Assembly: GCA_017161075.1 (NCBI GenBank)
Contig: CP046174.1
Location: 3,968,001 to 4,032,000, forward strand
Direction: 5' to 3'
Source of the DNA: Erysipelotrichaceae bacterium 66202529
GTDB lineage: Bacteria; Bacillota_I; Bacilli_A; Erysipelotrichales; Erysipelotrichaceae
Length of the DNA stretch: 64,000 nt
Shown here: positions 16,605 to 25,834 of the stretch, in pieces
Layout: the number at the start of each line of letters is the position of its first letter
Numbering within the stretch: position 1 is the stretch's first letter
The notes under the pieces: model-generated
Told to the model about the DNA's origin: nothing
The model's database searches: none
What the model saw: the letters and a program-made list of their open reading frames with translations, nothing else
Translations under genes and position numbers: made by a program

Positions 16605-17864
16605 ATGTATAAAGAACGACGTCTTGCTCTGGCACAGCTGCTGCCGGAAAACGCCATCGCCTTGTTTTTTAGTGGCAAAGCTCCCTATAAAACAGGTGAT
16701 GAGAAATATCCGTTCAGTGTAGATCGAAGCTTCTACTATCTCAGCGGCCTGGATAAGGAGCATATGATACTGGTCATTCTCCGCATAAACGGGGAAGTAA
16801 GAGAACAGCTGTTTCTGGAACAATACGATGAGGAGCAGGCCAAATGGGTTGGCGGAAAAATGCTGCCGGAGGAAGCTGCAGAAGTCAGTGAGATTGAAGA
16901 AATATTCTGGGTCGAGGAAGCGATGGAGATGCTCGGACTGCAAATATCCCGCTTGTTTGATAACCAGTCACGGGTAGATATTTATGCGGATTTCACAAGA
17001 CAGGAGGCATATCAGGCGGATAGTGAAGCTCATCGTTTTACCAGAGAGCTGCTGTGCCGGTATCCCTACATCACACTGCATAATGCAGCCCCACATATAA
17101 GCAGTCTGCGGCTGATCAAGGATACAACGGAGATTGAGCAGCTACAGCAGGCCATTGAAGTAACGCGTAAGGGAATCTATGCCATGATGGATCATGTCCG
17201 CTGCGGTATGGGAGAGCATCAGGTAGAGGCCTGGTTTGATTTTGTATTAAAAACCAATGGCTGTCAGCATTCCTTTCCCTCTATTATTGCCAGTGGAAAA
17301 AATGCGACCATTCTGCACTATGATGAAAATAACCGGAGCATAAAAAAGAACAGTCTGCTGCTGTGTGATCTGGGTGCCAGCTATCAATATATGAATGCTG
17401 ATATCACCCGCACCATCCCGGCAAACGGGTCATTTACTAAGCGGCAAAGAGAAATCTATGATATTGTGCTGGAAGCTAACCGCTATATTATGTCACTGGT
17501 TCGTCCCGGACGCACCCTGAAGGAGCTGAATCAGGAGCTGATTCGCTTCTATGAGGCAAAGCTGAAGCCGATGGGTATGCTGAAACGCGGCAAAGGTGTG
17601 GAAGATTATTACTGGCACGGAGTATCCCATATGCTTGGTCTGGATACGCATGATGTTTCCTTAGCCGGTTACAAGCTGCGTCCGGGGAACGTATTCACCA
17701 TTGAACCGGGCTTATATCTGGAAGAGGAAGGCATTGGTATCCGCATTGAGGATAACGTACTCGTTACAGAGGATGGATGCAGGAATCTGTCCGCCTCTAT
17801 CATGAAGGATCCGGGTGAAATCGAAGCATATATGCAGAAGCACAACGAATATCTGCAGGTATAA
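16605..17864 (+). CDS. M24 family Xaa-Pro aminopeptidase
   Basis: 419 residues: N-terminal AMP_N domain (about 1-150) and C-terminal pita-bread M24 domain. The five metal ligands are visible in LLCDLGASYQ, ADITRTIPANG, GVSHMLGLDTHD, TIEPGLYLEEEG and GIRIEDNVLVT. It removes N-terminal residues preceding proline in the cytoplasm. mscL follows 27 bases later, probably on the same transcript. Confidence 0.92.
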   Translation: MYKERRLALAQLLPENAIALFFSGKAPYKTGDEKYPFSVDRSFYYLSGLDKEHMILVILRINGEVREQLFLEQYDEEQAKWVGGKMLPEEAAEVSEIEEIFWVEEAMEMLGLQISRLFDNQSRVDIYADFTRQEAYQADSEAHRFTRELLCRYPYITLHNAAPHISSLRLIKDTTEIEQLQQAIEVTRKGIYAMMDHVRCGMGEHQVEAWFDFVLKTNGCQHSFPSIIASGKNATILHYDENNRSIKKNSLLLCDLGASYQYMNADITRTIPANGSFTKRQREIYDIVLEANRYIMSLVRPGRTLKELNQELIRFYEAKLKPMGMLKRGKGVEDYYWHGVSHMLGLDTHDVSLAGYKLRPGNVFTIEPGLYLEEEGIGIRIEDNVLVTEDGCRNLSASIMKDPGEIEAYMQKHNEYLQV

Positions 17865-17891
17865 GAAAACAGGCTGTAAACAGGAGACAAT

Positions 17892-18377
17892 ATGAAAACG
17901 ATTATCAATGAATTTAAAGAATTTATCATGCGGGGAAATGTACTGGATCTGGCCGTTGGTGTAATTATCGGCGGGGCATTCCAGAAAATCATTTCCTCCC
18001 TTGTAAATGATGTCATCATGCCGGTGATTACGCTGTGTACTGGCGGTATTGATTTTACCAACTGGTTTATTGCACTCGATGGTCATCATTACGACACTCT
18101 GCAGGCTGCGACAGCGGCTAAAGCATCCACCTTGAACTATGGTACCTTTCTGACAGAGGTCATAAATTTTATCATCATGGCATTTATTATTTTTATGATG
18201 GTGAAAACAATGAATTCGCTTTCCAGAAAGGTGAAAAAGCCGGAGGAAACGGCTAGTCCAGCAGTAAAAATCTGTCCGTATTGTAAGACAGAGATCGCTG
18301 CAGATGCAAGCCGCTGCCCTCACTGCACATCACAGCTTGACTCCACTGAAAAAACAGAAAATAAGGCTGCAATATAG
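17892..18377 (+). CDS. mscL: Large-conductance mechanosensitive channel with zinc-ribbon tail
   Basis: 161 residues. Residues 1-110 are MscL: amphipathic start, first helix with FIMRGNVLDLAVGVIIGGAF, a loop, and a second helix LTEVINFIIMAFIIFMMVK. The C-terminal part, normally a helical bundle, carries CPYCKTEIAADASRCPHC, a double CxxC zinc ribbon at about 132-149. MscL releases solutes during osmotic downshock. The ribbon may anchor or gate the cytoplasmic end; similar tails occur in other gut Bacillota as far as I recall. Confidence 0.93.
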   Translation: MKTIINEFKEFIMRGNVLDLAVGVIIGGAFQKIISSLVNDVIMPVITLCTGGIDFTNWFIALDGHHYDTLQAATAAKASTLNYGTFLTEVINFIIMAFIIFMMVKTMNSLSRKVKKPEETASPAVKICPYCKTEIAADASRCPHCTSQLDSTEKTENKAAI

Positions 18378-18392
18378 AAAGCCATACGAAAA

Positions 18393-18442
18393 AAAACAGG
18401 AAGCCCGTACTCTGCAATAAGAGTTCTGCTTTCCTGTTTTTC
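18393..18442. terminator. Bidirectional terminator after mscL
   Basis: AAAACAGGAA / TTCCTGTTTT stem with an inner ACTC/GAGT pairing, flanked by A-run and T-run. Serves mscL and the convergent SDR gene. Confidence 0.75.
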
Positions 18443-18463
18443 TTATGATTATATTTTTTTCAA

Positions 18464-19216
18464 TTACCTGTTTTTGCGATGCTGAATATGATATGAGGCC
18501 TCCATCTGCACTGCCAATGGCAGGCACTTACATAACAGATAGCTTCCCTTCATCAGCATGCCGGGAATCAGCATGGCTTTTCTCTCAAACATTGTACGGA
18601 TCGCATACTCCGCTATGTCCATGCTTGTCTTACCCTTCATCATGAATTTCACATTGGCAACACGATCAAACTCCGTCTGTACCGGTCCCGGACAAAGAAC
18701 ACTGACAGAAACATGACTATTGTGTTTCTGAAGCTCCTTGCGCATAGCCAGTGTCAGACGCTGTACATATGCTTTTGTGGCATAATACGTTGCCATGAGA
18801 GGTCCGGGTAAAAACGCGGCGCTGGATGCCACATTCAAAATATAGCCGCTGTCTTTTTTTACAAAGTCTCGTAAAAACAGCTTACTCAGAATATGAACTG
18901 CCCGGATATTGGTGTTGATCATCTCCAGCTCCTTATCCAGGTCAGTCTGTGGAAACTCTCCAAAATCTCCAAAGCCTGCATTATTGATCAGGATATCAAT
19001 AGATTCATCACGCAGGCGCTGATGCAGGGCAAGGCAGTTTTCCTTTACCGAAACATCCAGTACGATAATCTGTACGGGTACACGAAGCTCCTTTTGTAAA
19101 TCACGCAGACGCTCCCCGCGTCTTGCGACCAGAATCAAATCCACATCCATGGCAGCCAGTACCCTTGCCATATCGCGGCCGATACCGCTGCTTGCACCTG
19201 TTATCAATGCTTTCAT
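18464..19216 (-). CDS. Short-chain dehydrogenase/reductase
   Basis: About 250 residues of the classical SDR family: cofactor motif TGASSGIG near the N-terminus, NNAGFGDFG, catalytic Ser in NVASSAAF and Tyr/Lys in YYATKAYVQ. The ATG at 19216 follows GGAAAGGAG with good spacing; an upstream in-frame start (19249) has none. Similar to DltE/YdfG-like oxidoreductases. Substrate unknown. It follows mgtE by about 50 bases in the same direction. Confidence 0.88.
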   Translation of the reverse strand: MKALITGASSGIGRDMARVLAAMDVDLILVARRGERLRDLQKELRVPVQIIVLDVSVKENCLALHQRLRDESIDILINNAGFGDFGEFPQTDLDKELEMINTNIRAVHILSKLFLRDFVKKDSGYILNVASSAAFLPGPLMATYYATKAYVQRLTLAMRKELQKHNSHVSVSVLCPGPVQTEFDRVANVKFMMKGKTSMDIAEYAIRTMFERKAMLIPGMLMKGSYLLCKCLPLAVQMEASYHIQHRKNR

Positions 19217-19264
19217 ATACTGCTCCTTTCCGACGAACTGCTCTCTCATATTTTGCTTCCAAAA

Positions 19265-20605
19265 TTATACGATATACGGAAGTACCAGAGTAGCCAGCCC
19301 CAGAAACATGAAAAACCCCATCACATCCGTTACTGTCGTTACAAACACACCGCTGGCAAGTGCTGGATCCACATGCATTTTTTCCAGAATAACCGGAATG
19401 AAATAGCCGGCCAGATTGGCCAGAATCATGTTTAAGAACATAGCAACACCGGTAACAAGACCGAAAACCGGATTGCTTTCCATCAGCATCGCCCCGAAAG
19501 CCACAACAACACCGATGACAATACCGCTTAGCATACCGACACCGATTTCCTTCATTAAAATCACAAAGGCATTTTCCTTTGTCAGCTCTCCAAGCGACAG
19601 CCCACGTACTACAATCGTCAGCGTCTGTGTCCCGGCATTTCCACCCATCCCTGTCACAATCGGCATTACTGTGGCAAGCGCAACCGCCTGTGCGATGGTA
19701 GCTTCAAACATGTTGACCACAGCAGCCGCAAGAACTGCAGTAAACAGATTCACAATGAGCCACGGTATCCGGCTGGAAAAGGATTCCTTAACCGTGGAAT
19801 CCACACGCTCCTCCTTATTGACACCACCCAAATGATGGATATCCTCCGTATTTTCTTCCTGAATGACATCAATGATATCGTCAAACTCAATGACTCCCAG
19901 CATATGCTGCTGCTCATCCACAACCGGCATCAGGATAAAGCCGTACTTCTCAAACTGGTGCGCAACCTCCTCCTGATCATCGCTGTACAAAACTGTTTTC
20001 ACATTGGGATTCACGATATCCATGATTGGTGTATCAAAAGACGAGGTTACGATATCCCGCAGGGAAACCACCCCTTTTAAGACATCCTGTTTATCTACAA
20101 CATACAAATAATAGGTCGTCTCCTCATCCGTGTTCTTCTGTAGAAAATGCAAAGTATCCTGAACTGTATTTTTCGCAAAGATGCGGATAAATTCCGTCGT
20201 CATGATACCGCCGGCACTCTCGGCATCGAAGCTCATCAGCTTTCGGACATCCGCCTGATCCTCAGAATCCATTTTCTTCAGAATGTCAGCCTGTTCCTCT
20301 TCTTCCAGCTCTCCCATTAAATCGGTGATTTCATCGCTGCTCATTTCGTCCAGGATATGACGCTGTTTACTGTCTGAAAAGCGTTTTAACAGCTCGTATT
20401 TATCTTCGTCATCCTCTTCCTCGACGATATCCGCCAGCATATCATCCGGCAACCGGTTTAAAATTTCCTGTGCATGCTCCTTGTGCTTATGCAGCAGATC
20501 AAGAATATCCGCAGGGTGAATCGTATCAATCGTATCCTGCAAATCCTGCAGTGTTCCATGCAGCAAAAGATCCAGCAGATTCTCTTCTGTTATTGTTCTT
20601 TTCAT
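19265..20605 (-). CDS. mgtE: Magnesium transporter MgtE
   Basis: 446 residues: acidic MgtE N domain (about 1-130, e.g. DMLADIVEEEDDEDKYELL), two CBS domains (about 135-255) and a five-helix membrane domain with the conserved PIVTGMGGNAGTQTLTIVVRGL pore region near 320-345. It is a Mg2+-gated Mg2+ channel of the cytoplasmic membrane. The leader holds a hairpin that covers the ribosome site. Confidence 0.95.
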   Translation of the reverse strand: MKRTITEENLLDLLLHGTLQDLQDTIDTIHPADILDLLHKHKEHAQEILNRLPDDMLADIVEEEDDEDKYELLKRFSDSKQRHILDEMSSDEITDLMGELEEEEQADILKKMDSEDQADVRKLMSFDAESAGGIMTTEFIRIFAKNTVQDTLHFLQKNTDEETTYYLYVVDKQDVLKGVVSLRDIVTSSFDTPIMDIVNPNVKTVLYSDDQEEVAHQFEKYGFILMPVVDEQQHMLGVIEFDDIIDVIQEENTEDIHHLGGVNKEERVDSTVKESFSSRIPWLIVNLFTAVLAAAVVNMFEATIAQAVALATVMPIVTGMGGNAGTQTLTIVVRGLSLGELTKENAFVILMKEIGVGMLSGIVIGVVVAFGAMLMESNPVFGLVTGVAMFLNMILANLAGYFIPVILEKMHVDPALASGVFVTTVTDVMGFFMFLGLATLVLPYIV

Positions 20606-20610
20606 TTTCT

Positions 20611-20669
20611 TCTCCTTTTCTGTATAGGAGAATCATCAGCTGCACGATGGCGGCAAGTGATCATCCCCT
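20611..20669 (-). promoter_or_regulatory. mgtE leader with ribosome-site hairpin, M-box-like segment
   Basis: TCTCCT / AGGAGA (20611-20616, 20626-20631) pairs the Shine-Dalgarno sequence of mgtE. On the minus strand the preceding TGCAGCTG...TCTCCTATACAG resembles the 3' part of the B. subtilis mgtE M-box, but the 5' half of that riboswitch could not be recognised. Confidence 0.3.
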
Positions 20670-20989
20670 GTTTCTATTATCTGTATACCCTCAGGCTTGG
20701 GACTCATTCATAACCACCACACTTTCTTTGCTTTGTGCCTTCATTATAACAGAAAACAACAGGTTATGTATATGCGCAAGACTGCTTCTACAGATTTTTC
20801 ATCGAAGGAAGGAGCATTCCTCTTCAAACATATCGTAGTATTATAAGAAAAACATAGGTACACAACACTGACGTGCAGTAATCGCCAGCTCATTCCTCAC
20901 CTGGCAGTACGGTATTGATGCATATCGAAATTTCATATAAATCAATGTGTTCATGACATACTCTGTTAACGGTACAGAGAATGCAAAAA
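20670..20989. other. Non-coding gap, mgtE upstream region
   Basis: A TATAAT-like -10 for mgtE lies at 20743-20748 (minus strand) without a convincing -35. Nothing else recognised. Confidence 0.4.
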
Positions 20990-21009
20990 CCCCGTGATTA
21001 CTCACGAGG
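20990..21009 (-). terminator. Terminator of the FAD oxidoreductase operon
   Basis: On the minus strand CCTCGTGA / TCACGGGG hairpin with a 4-base loop followed by TTTTTGC. Confidence 0.75.
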
Positions 21010-21082
21010 CTATGCTGTTAAAGAAATCATATTTCCTATACTTCCATGCATACTATGCGGACAATTTTTTATAGCCTGATGA

Positions 21083-21433
21083 TCAGTGTGCAACCGTTTT
21101 TGTCGCAACGATATCCACACCAAGCCCTGCGGCATCGTGTAATACCACATCACCTGCAGCGATCGGTGCCTTTACCTCCACATGATCCAATGCCCTCATC
21201 ACATCCATGATGCCTGCCTTTGGTATGCTCTGTATTGTTTTTACTGGAATTCTTCTAGCTGTTTCGGCAGTGATTTTCACCGTTGAGGTGATGACACGCC
21301 TTGGGTCTGTCAGCTCTGTTTTCCCATACTCCGCACCTCTTGGACAGCTGTTTCCGGTTACTGTATAACCGTTATGCTCATCCACACACAGATGGCAGCC
21401 CTTTGGACAAACGATACATATTAAATTTTTCAT
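21083..21433 (-). CDS. DUF1667 protein, third subunit of FAD oxidoreductase operon
   Basis: 116 residues with the N-terminal cysteine cluster CIVCPKGCHLCV and a later Cys in GNSCPRGAEYG, as in DUF1667 proteins that always accompany GlpA-like and NADH-oxidase-like flavoproteins. Probably a small iron-sulfur or redox partner. It starts four bases after the preceding flavoprotein gene and is the last gene of the operon. Confidence 0.85.
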   Translation of the reverse strand: MKNLICIVCPKGCHLCVDEHNGYTVTGNSCPRGAEYGKTELTDPRRVITSTVKITAETARRIPVKTIQSIPKAGIMDVMRALDHVEVKAPIAAGDVVLHDAAGLGVDIVATKTVAH

Positions 21434-21436
21434 TGC

Positions 21437-22699
21437 TTATGCACCTGCCTTTTCCACACTGATTATCAGCTGATCCTCTGCCTTTTCCAGCAGCTGCTTT
21501 GGAATCACAATTTTTTCCATTTCACCCGGAGCCATATGCTCGCGTTTAAAGCCTGCCAGCTTTTGATCACCGCTCATTACACGGATTTCCATATCCTTAT
21601 AAACATTATTCACGCGGAACATCACTTCCACAAACTTATCTACATTCTCCATGCGGATTTTCTGCGGAACGGTATAATTAACCGCATTTCCGTTTTTCAC
21701 AGCTATGCAGGAATTGGATGCAGTTTTTCCCTGCAATGCGAATTTTGCGGCACTTCTTCCGGCGCGCTCACTCTCTGCAGTAACGAAATCCACCAGGTCA
21801 TGTACATGTACGACATTTCCACTCGCGAAAATTCCTTCTGCACTTGTTTCCATATTCTCATAAACAACAGGTCCATTGGTTCTTGGATCCATCTGTAGTC
21901 CGGCTGCTCTGGACAATTCATTTTCTGGAATCAGACCGACAGATAACAGGACAGTATCCACATCGAAGGTGATTTCCGTTCCCGGAATCGGCTGTCGTTT
22001 TTCATCAACCTGTTGTACAATGACATGCTCCACCCGTTTATCTCCCTGTATATCCGTAATCGTATGGGAGAGATACAGCGGGATATCATAATCGTTCAGA
22101 CACTGTACGATATTTCGGTTCAATCCGTTGGAATACGGGCACAGCTCCACACAGCCGACAACCTTTGCCCCCTCCAGACTCATACGGCGCGCCATGATTA
22201 AGCCGATATCTCCAGACCCCAGAATCAGAACACGTTTTCCCACCATATAGCCCTCAATATTCACATACCGCTGGGCAGCTCCGGCAGTAAACACTCCAGC
22301 AGGACGGTCTCCGGGAATCGCGATAGCACCTCTGGTACGCTCACGGCACCCCATGTTCAATACGATTGCCTTTGCCTCCAGCTGCATATAGCCCTGCTTC
22401 TTATTCATTGCATGAATGCAGCGATTTTCTTCATCGATATCCAGTACCATCGTATCCAGCAGCACCTCGACGTTGGTATCCTTCAGCATCTCGATAAATT
22501 TTCCTGCATACTCCGGTCCGGTCAGCTCCTCCTTAAAGTGATGCAGACCAAATCCGTTGTGAATACACTGGTTTAATATGCCGCCAAGCTCCTGGTCACG
22601 CTCCAGAATCAGAATGTGCTTAGCACCCTGTTTCCATGCCTCCAATGCGGATGCCAGACCTGCCGGCCCCCCGCCGACTACGATAACATCATATTTCAT
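21437..22699 (-). CDS. FAD/NAD(P)-dependent oxidoreductase
   Basis: 420 residues: FAD-binding VVGGGPAGLASALEAW at the N-terminus, a redox-like CIHNGFG, a central NAD-binding VLILGSGDIGLIMARR and a C-terminal ASGNVVHVHDLVDFVTAESERAG. Pyridine-nucleotide disulfide reductase fold. Its ATG overlaps the stop of the upstream dehydrogenase gene (TAATG). It probably passes electrons between the GlpA-like dehydrogenase and a nucleotide or other carrier. Confidence 0.88.
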   Translation of the reverse strand: MKYDVIVVGGGPAGLASALEAWKQGAKHILILERDQELGGILNQCIHNGFGLHHFKEELTGPEYAGKFIEMLKDTNVEVLLDTMVLDIDEENRCIHAMNKKQGYMQLEAKAIVLNMGCRERTRGAIAIPGDRPAGVFTAGAAQRYVNIEGYMVGKRVLILGSGDIGLIMARRMSLEGAKVVGCVELCPYSNGLNRNIVQCLNDYDIPLYLSHTITDIQGDKRVEHVIVQQVDEKRQPIPGTEITFDVDTVLLSVGLIPENELSRAAGLQMDPRTNGPVVYENMETSAEGIFASGNVVHVHDLVDFVTAESERAGRSAAKFALQGKTASNSCIAVKNGNAVNYTVPQKIRMENVDKFVEVMFRVNNVYKDMEIRVMSGDQKLAGFKREHMAPGEMEKIVIPKQLLEKAEDQLIISVEKAGA

Positions 22700-24141
22700 T
22701 AATGCTCACCTCCAGAGGATTTTGTTTCTCCTGTAATCAGAATCATACCTTCCCGATCCAGCGGTATATCTCTGATATCCTTTTTCAGCTCTCTTGCGAT
22801 GATTTCCTGTACACGCGGCCCGCAGAAGCCTCCCTGACAGCGGCCCATACCGGCATTGCAGCGGCGCTTCACCGCATCTATGGATACAGCAGGAATCGGA
22901 CGATGCACAGCATCGATGATTTCTCCTTCCGTTACCGTCTCACAACGGCAAATAATTTTTCCATACTCCGGATTTCGTTCAATCATAGCCTTGCGCTCTT
23001 CATTGCTCATTTCACGAAAGCGTACAACACTTCTTGTATCAATATAGGTGTCCTTCTGTGTCAGCTGCAACCCGGATTCCTTCATCATGCTTACCACATC
23101 CACTGCGATTGCAGGAGCGGATGATAAGCCCGGGGATGCCATCCCTGCGATATTGAAGAACAAGCGGTTTTTTGGATCCTCATATACAAAGAAGTCATCC
23201 TCCTTTGTTCTCGCACGTACACCCGCAAAGTTACGGATAGATTCCCGGAAATTGATATCCGGAACTGATTTCAGTGCAGTATTGCGTACATAATTCAAGC
23301 CCTGAGCAGTTGTGGAAACATCCTCTCGGCAGGTTGGCTGGGAATCCGGGCCGACAATCAGATTGCCATGCACTGTCGGCGCAACCAGAACGCCCTTTCC
23401 GTTTTCATTTGGACATTGGAATATCACATGATGAACAAGATTTCCCTGACTCTTGTCCAGTAAATAGTATTCTCCCTTATTCGGTTCGATTTTAAAGGCA
23501 GCATCATTCACCATCTCATTCACCTGATCAGCAAATACACCCGCCGCATTGCATACACAGGCTGCTTCAATCACGCCCTGACTGGTTTCAATGGAATACC
23601 CGTTTTCTATTTTCTCAATGCCGTTTACCTTTGTATTCAGCTTCACCTCAACACCATTCTCAACCGCAACCTCTGCCAGTGCCAGTGCCAGCTCCCATGG
23701 ACTCACGATACCGACATTCGGTGAATATAGGGCAGCTCTGGCATTTTGGGATACATGAGGTTCTTCCCTATGCAAACGCTCCTTATCCCAGATTTCCATA
23801 CCCTTCACACCGTTTTGCATACCGCGCTCCTTCAATTCCTTCAGTGTGTTTTCATCCGCATCGGAAAATGCCATAATCAGCGCACCGATCTGCTTGTACG
23901 GAATATCCAGCTTCCCGCACAGCTCCTTGATATATGCGTTGCCTGCGACATTATATTTTGCCATTTTAGAGCCCGGCAGCGGATCATAGCCGCCATGGAT
24001 AATAGCGCTGTTTGCCTTGGTTGTCCCTACAGATACATCATTTTCTTTTTCAATCAGTACCGCCTTCACCTGATATTTTCCAAGCTCATATGCCAGAGAA
24101 CAGCCGGCGATGCCTGCTCCGATAATCGCTACATCATACAT
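22699..24141 (-). CDS. GlpA-like FAD-dependent glycerol-3-phosphate-type dehydrogenase
   Basis: 480 residues. N-terminal DAO-type FAD domain (DVAIIGAGIAGCSLAYELGKY, INFRESIRNFAGVRAR), C-terminal BFD-like iron-sulfur domain with Cys pattern CRCETVTEGEI...RCNAGMGRCQGGFCGP. This matches the GlpA-like proteins found with DUF1667. It likely oxidises glycerol 3-phosphate or a related 2-hydroxy substrate. GGGAGG precedes the ATG, and a consensus promoter lies upstream. Confidence 0.88.
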   Translation of the reverse strand: MYDVAIIGAGIAGCSLAYELGKYQVKAVLIEKENDVSVGTTKANSAIIHGGYDPLPGSKMAKYNVAGNAYIKELCGKLDIPYKQIGALIMAFSDADENTLKELKERGMQNGVKGMEIWDKERLHREEPHVSQNARAALYSPNVGIVSPWELALALAEVAVENGVEVKLNTKVNGIEKIENGYSIETSQGVIEAACVCNAAGVFADQVNEMVNDAAFKIEPNKGEYYLLDKSQGNLVHHVIFQCPNENGKGVLVAPTVHGNLIVGPDSQPTCREDVSTTAQGLNYVRNTALKSVPDINFRESIRNFAGVRARTKEDDFFVYEDPKNRLFFNIAGMASPGLSSAPAIAVDVVSMMKESGLQLTQKDTYIDTRSVVRFREMSNEERKAMIERNPEYGKIICRCETVTEGEIIDAVHRPIPAVSIDAVKRRCNAGMGRCQGGFCGPRVQEIIARELKKDIRDIPLDREGMILITGETKSSGGEH

Positions 24142-24186
24142 TCTATCAACCTCCCGTAAGCCTTTTCAGACTTCCTTTACACCCTT

Positions 24187-24215
24187 AATGTACTCCATTA
24201 CCATATAACTGTCAA
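24187..24215 (-). promoter_or_regulatory. Promoter of the FAD oxidoreductase operon
   Basis: Minus strand TTGACA (24210-24215), 17-bp spacer, TACATT (24187-24192). Confidence 0.7.
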
Positions 24216-24345
24216 ACGCACAGATTGCCTTAAATACAGCGGTTTATGAGCTTTTTTATAAATCATTTTATTTTGATTAGTATGCTTATCTTACGCATTC
24301 TTACACAATGCTTATTTCTATGACAGTAAACAACGGCATGTCTGC

Positions 24346-24374
24346 TTGCTTTTCCTGTTAATCAAAGATATAAT
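24346..24374 (+). promoter_or_regulatory. Promoter of the LacI-family regulator
   Basis: TTGCTT (24346-24351), 17-bp spacer, TATAAT (24369-24374), immediately followed by the operator palindrome. Confidence 0.6.
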
Positions 24375-24375
24375 A

Positions 24376-24405
24376 TTAGTAATCATATACAAATCTGATT
24401 ACTAA
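24376..24405. promoter_or_regulatory. Operator palindrome before LacI-family gene
   Basis: TTAGTAATCA (24376-24385) and TGATTACTAA (24396-24405) are exact reverse complements at the predicted start of transcription. A 12-bp direct repeat CTGTTAATCAAA flanks it at 24355-24366 and 24410-24421. Confidence 0.6.
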
Positions 24406-24450
24406 TCTGCTGTTAATCAAAATAAATCATAAAAATTTCAGGAGGCTGCC

Positions 24451-25539
24451 ATGGGAAAAAGAAATAAGGTCACAACACGGGATATTGCGGAATACACAGG
24501 TGTATCACAGTCCAGTGTATCCATGATTCTCAGCAATAAACAAAACGTATCCTTTTCAGCGGAAACACGCGAGCTTGTGCTTACTGCGGCAAAAAAGCTG
24601 GGATATCAGAAGCCGGTAAAAAAGCAGACTGCCTTATCCACACCCATGGATAAAACAATCGTGGTATTGACACCGCTGCTTTCCAACGGCTATTACGCTA
24701 CCCTCATTCATTCCATTACCGAACAGGCCAGAGAGTACGGCTATTCCGTATTCACCGTCACGACGATGCGGGATGCAGCACAGGAGGAATTTTATTTCGA
24801 TATGCTGGCAGGACTGCAATTAGCAGGTGCTGTCTGTCTGTATCCGCCGACACATATTACCAAAGCCAATGCATTGGCAAAGCAGATTCCTGTTGTGTCC
24901 ATCGGTGACAAGCCAAAGGGCAGCACCTTTGACTCCGTAGAGCTAGATGGAAGAAAGACCGGATATCTGATGGGGGAATATCTTGTACGTCTCGGCCACA
25001 CACACATTACCTTTATATCCACCCCCATCAAGGCAAAGGAAATATCCAGACTGCACCGGTTAGAAGGCCTGAAGGCAGCGTTTGAAGATTATGGACAAAG
25101 CCAGAACAATATCATGGTAAAAACCCCCTCCATTTCCACCTATGCGCATTATCCCTCAGAATCCGCAGAGTATATGACCGGCTATGACTTGGCAGTAAAA
25201 GCCCTTCAAGAGCATACAGTCTCCACAGCCTTTGTAGGAAACAACGATATGACTGCATTCGGTGTCATGGCGGCTCTTGTGGATCAGGGATGCCGGATTC
25301 CACAGGATTACTCGGTAGCTGGCTTTGATAATATCCACTTATCCTCCATGCCGAATATTTCGCTAACCAGCGTTGAGCATGCCTCTATACTGAAAGGCAA
25401 AGAGGCTGTAGATATGATTTATAAGAAAAACAATAAGGATACCAGAAGCAAAGGACATAAATATATCCTGCGCCTGGAATATGAGCCGGAATTGATTATA
25501 CGCAAATCGACTGGAAAATGCCGCAGTCAGAATAGCTGA
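24451..25539 (+). CDS. LacI-family transcriptional regulator
   Basis: 362 residues: N-terminal LacI HTH and hinge (VTTRDIAEYTGVSQSSVSMILSNKQ, residues about 7-31) and a periplasmic-binding-protein-like effector domain (SNGYYATLIHSITEQAREYG, ENDM-like NNDMTAFGVMAALVDQG, VAGFDNIHLSSMPNISLTSV). GGAGG precedes the ATG. It diverges from the GlpA-like operon and is likely its regulator and its own repressor, given the palindrome at its promoter. Confidence 0.92.
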   Translation: MGKRNKVTTRDIAEYTGVSQSSVSMILSNKQNVSFSAETRELVLTAAKKLGYQKPVKKQTALSTPMDKTIVVLTPLLSNGYYATLIHSITEQAREYGYSVFTVTTMRDAAQEEFYFDMLAGLQLAGAVCLYPPTHITKANALAKQIPVVSIGDKPKGSTFDSVELDGRKTGYLMGEYLVRLGHTHITFISTPIKAKEISRLHRLEGLKAAFEDYGQSQNNIMVKTPSISTYAHYPSESAEYMTGYDLAVKALQEHTVSTAFVGNNDMTAFGVMAALVDQGCRIPQDYSVAGFDNIHLSSMPNISLTSVEHASILKGKEAVDMIYKKNNKDTRSKGHKYILRLEYEPELIIRKSTGKCRSQNS

Positions 25540-25607
25540 CAGGAATCCGTGAGGACACGGGCTAAATGTGAATACCACTACTTTATATAAGCTGCAGGAC
25601 AAAAAAA

Positions 25608-25628
25608 GACAGCGATACTGCCACTGTC
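25608..25628 (-). terminator. Hairpin with T-run on the minus strand
   Basis: GACAG / CTGTC stem followed by TTTTTTT on the minus strand, about 200 bases after the small gene at 25835-26077. An outer AGGACA/TGTCCT pairing offers an alternative. Confidence 0.45.
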
Positions 25629-25834
25629 CTCTAATCGAATATGGAAATTGAACATAAGGGATTTCAAAATCTATTGCAGCTCAATGGATTCGAAAGTCTC
25701 TTTTTTATTACACCTGAATATGCATAAGAACCTGTTCTGTGCAGATATTGCCATCTTTTTATTATAGAAAAGCGATATACTGTTTCACTCATGACATCAT
25801 GAAAGGATTCCATAGTTTTGTTCAGCAAAGAGAA

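Noticed and set aside
20611..20790. Complete M-box riboswitch before mgtE
   Set aside because: Only the 3' part resembles the element; the conserved 5' half and core could not be found, so it is kept as a low-confidence finding.
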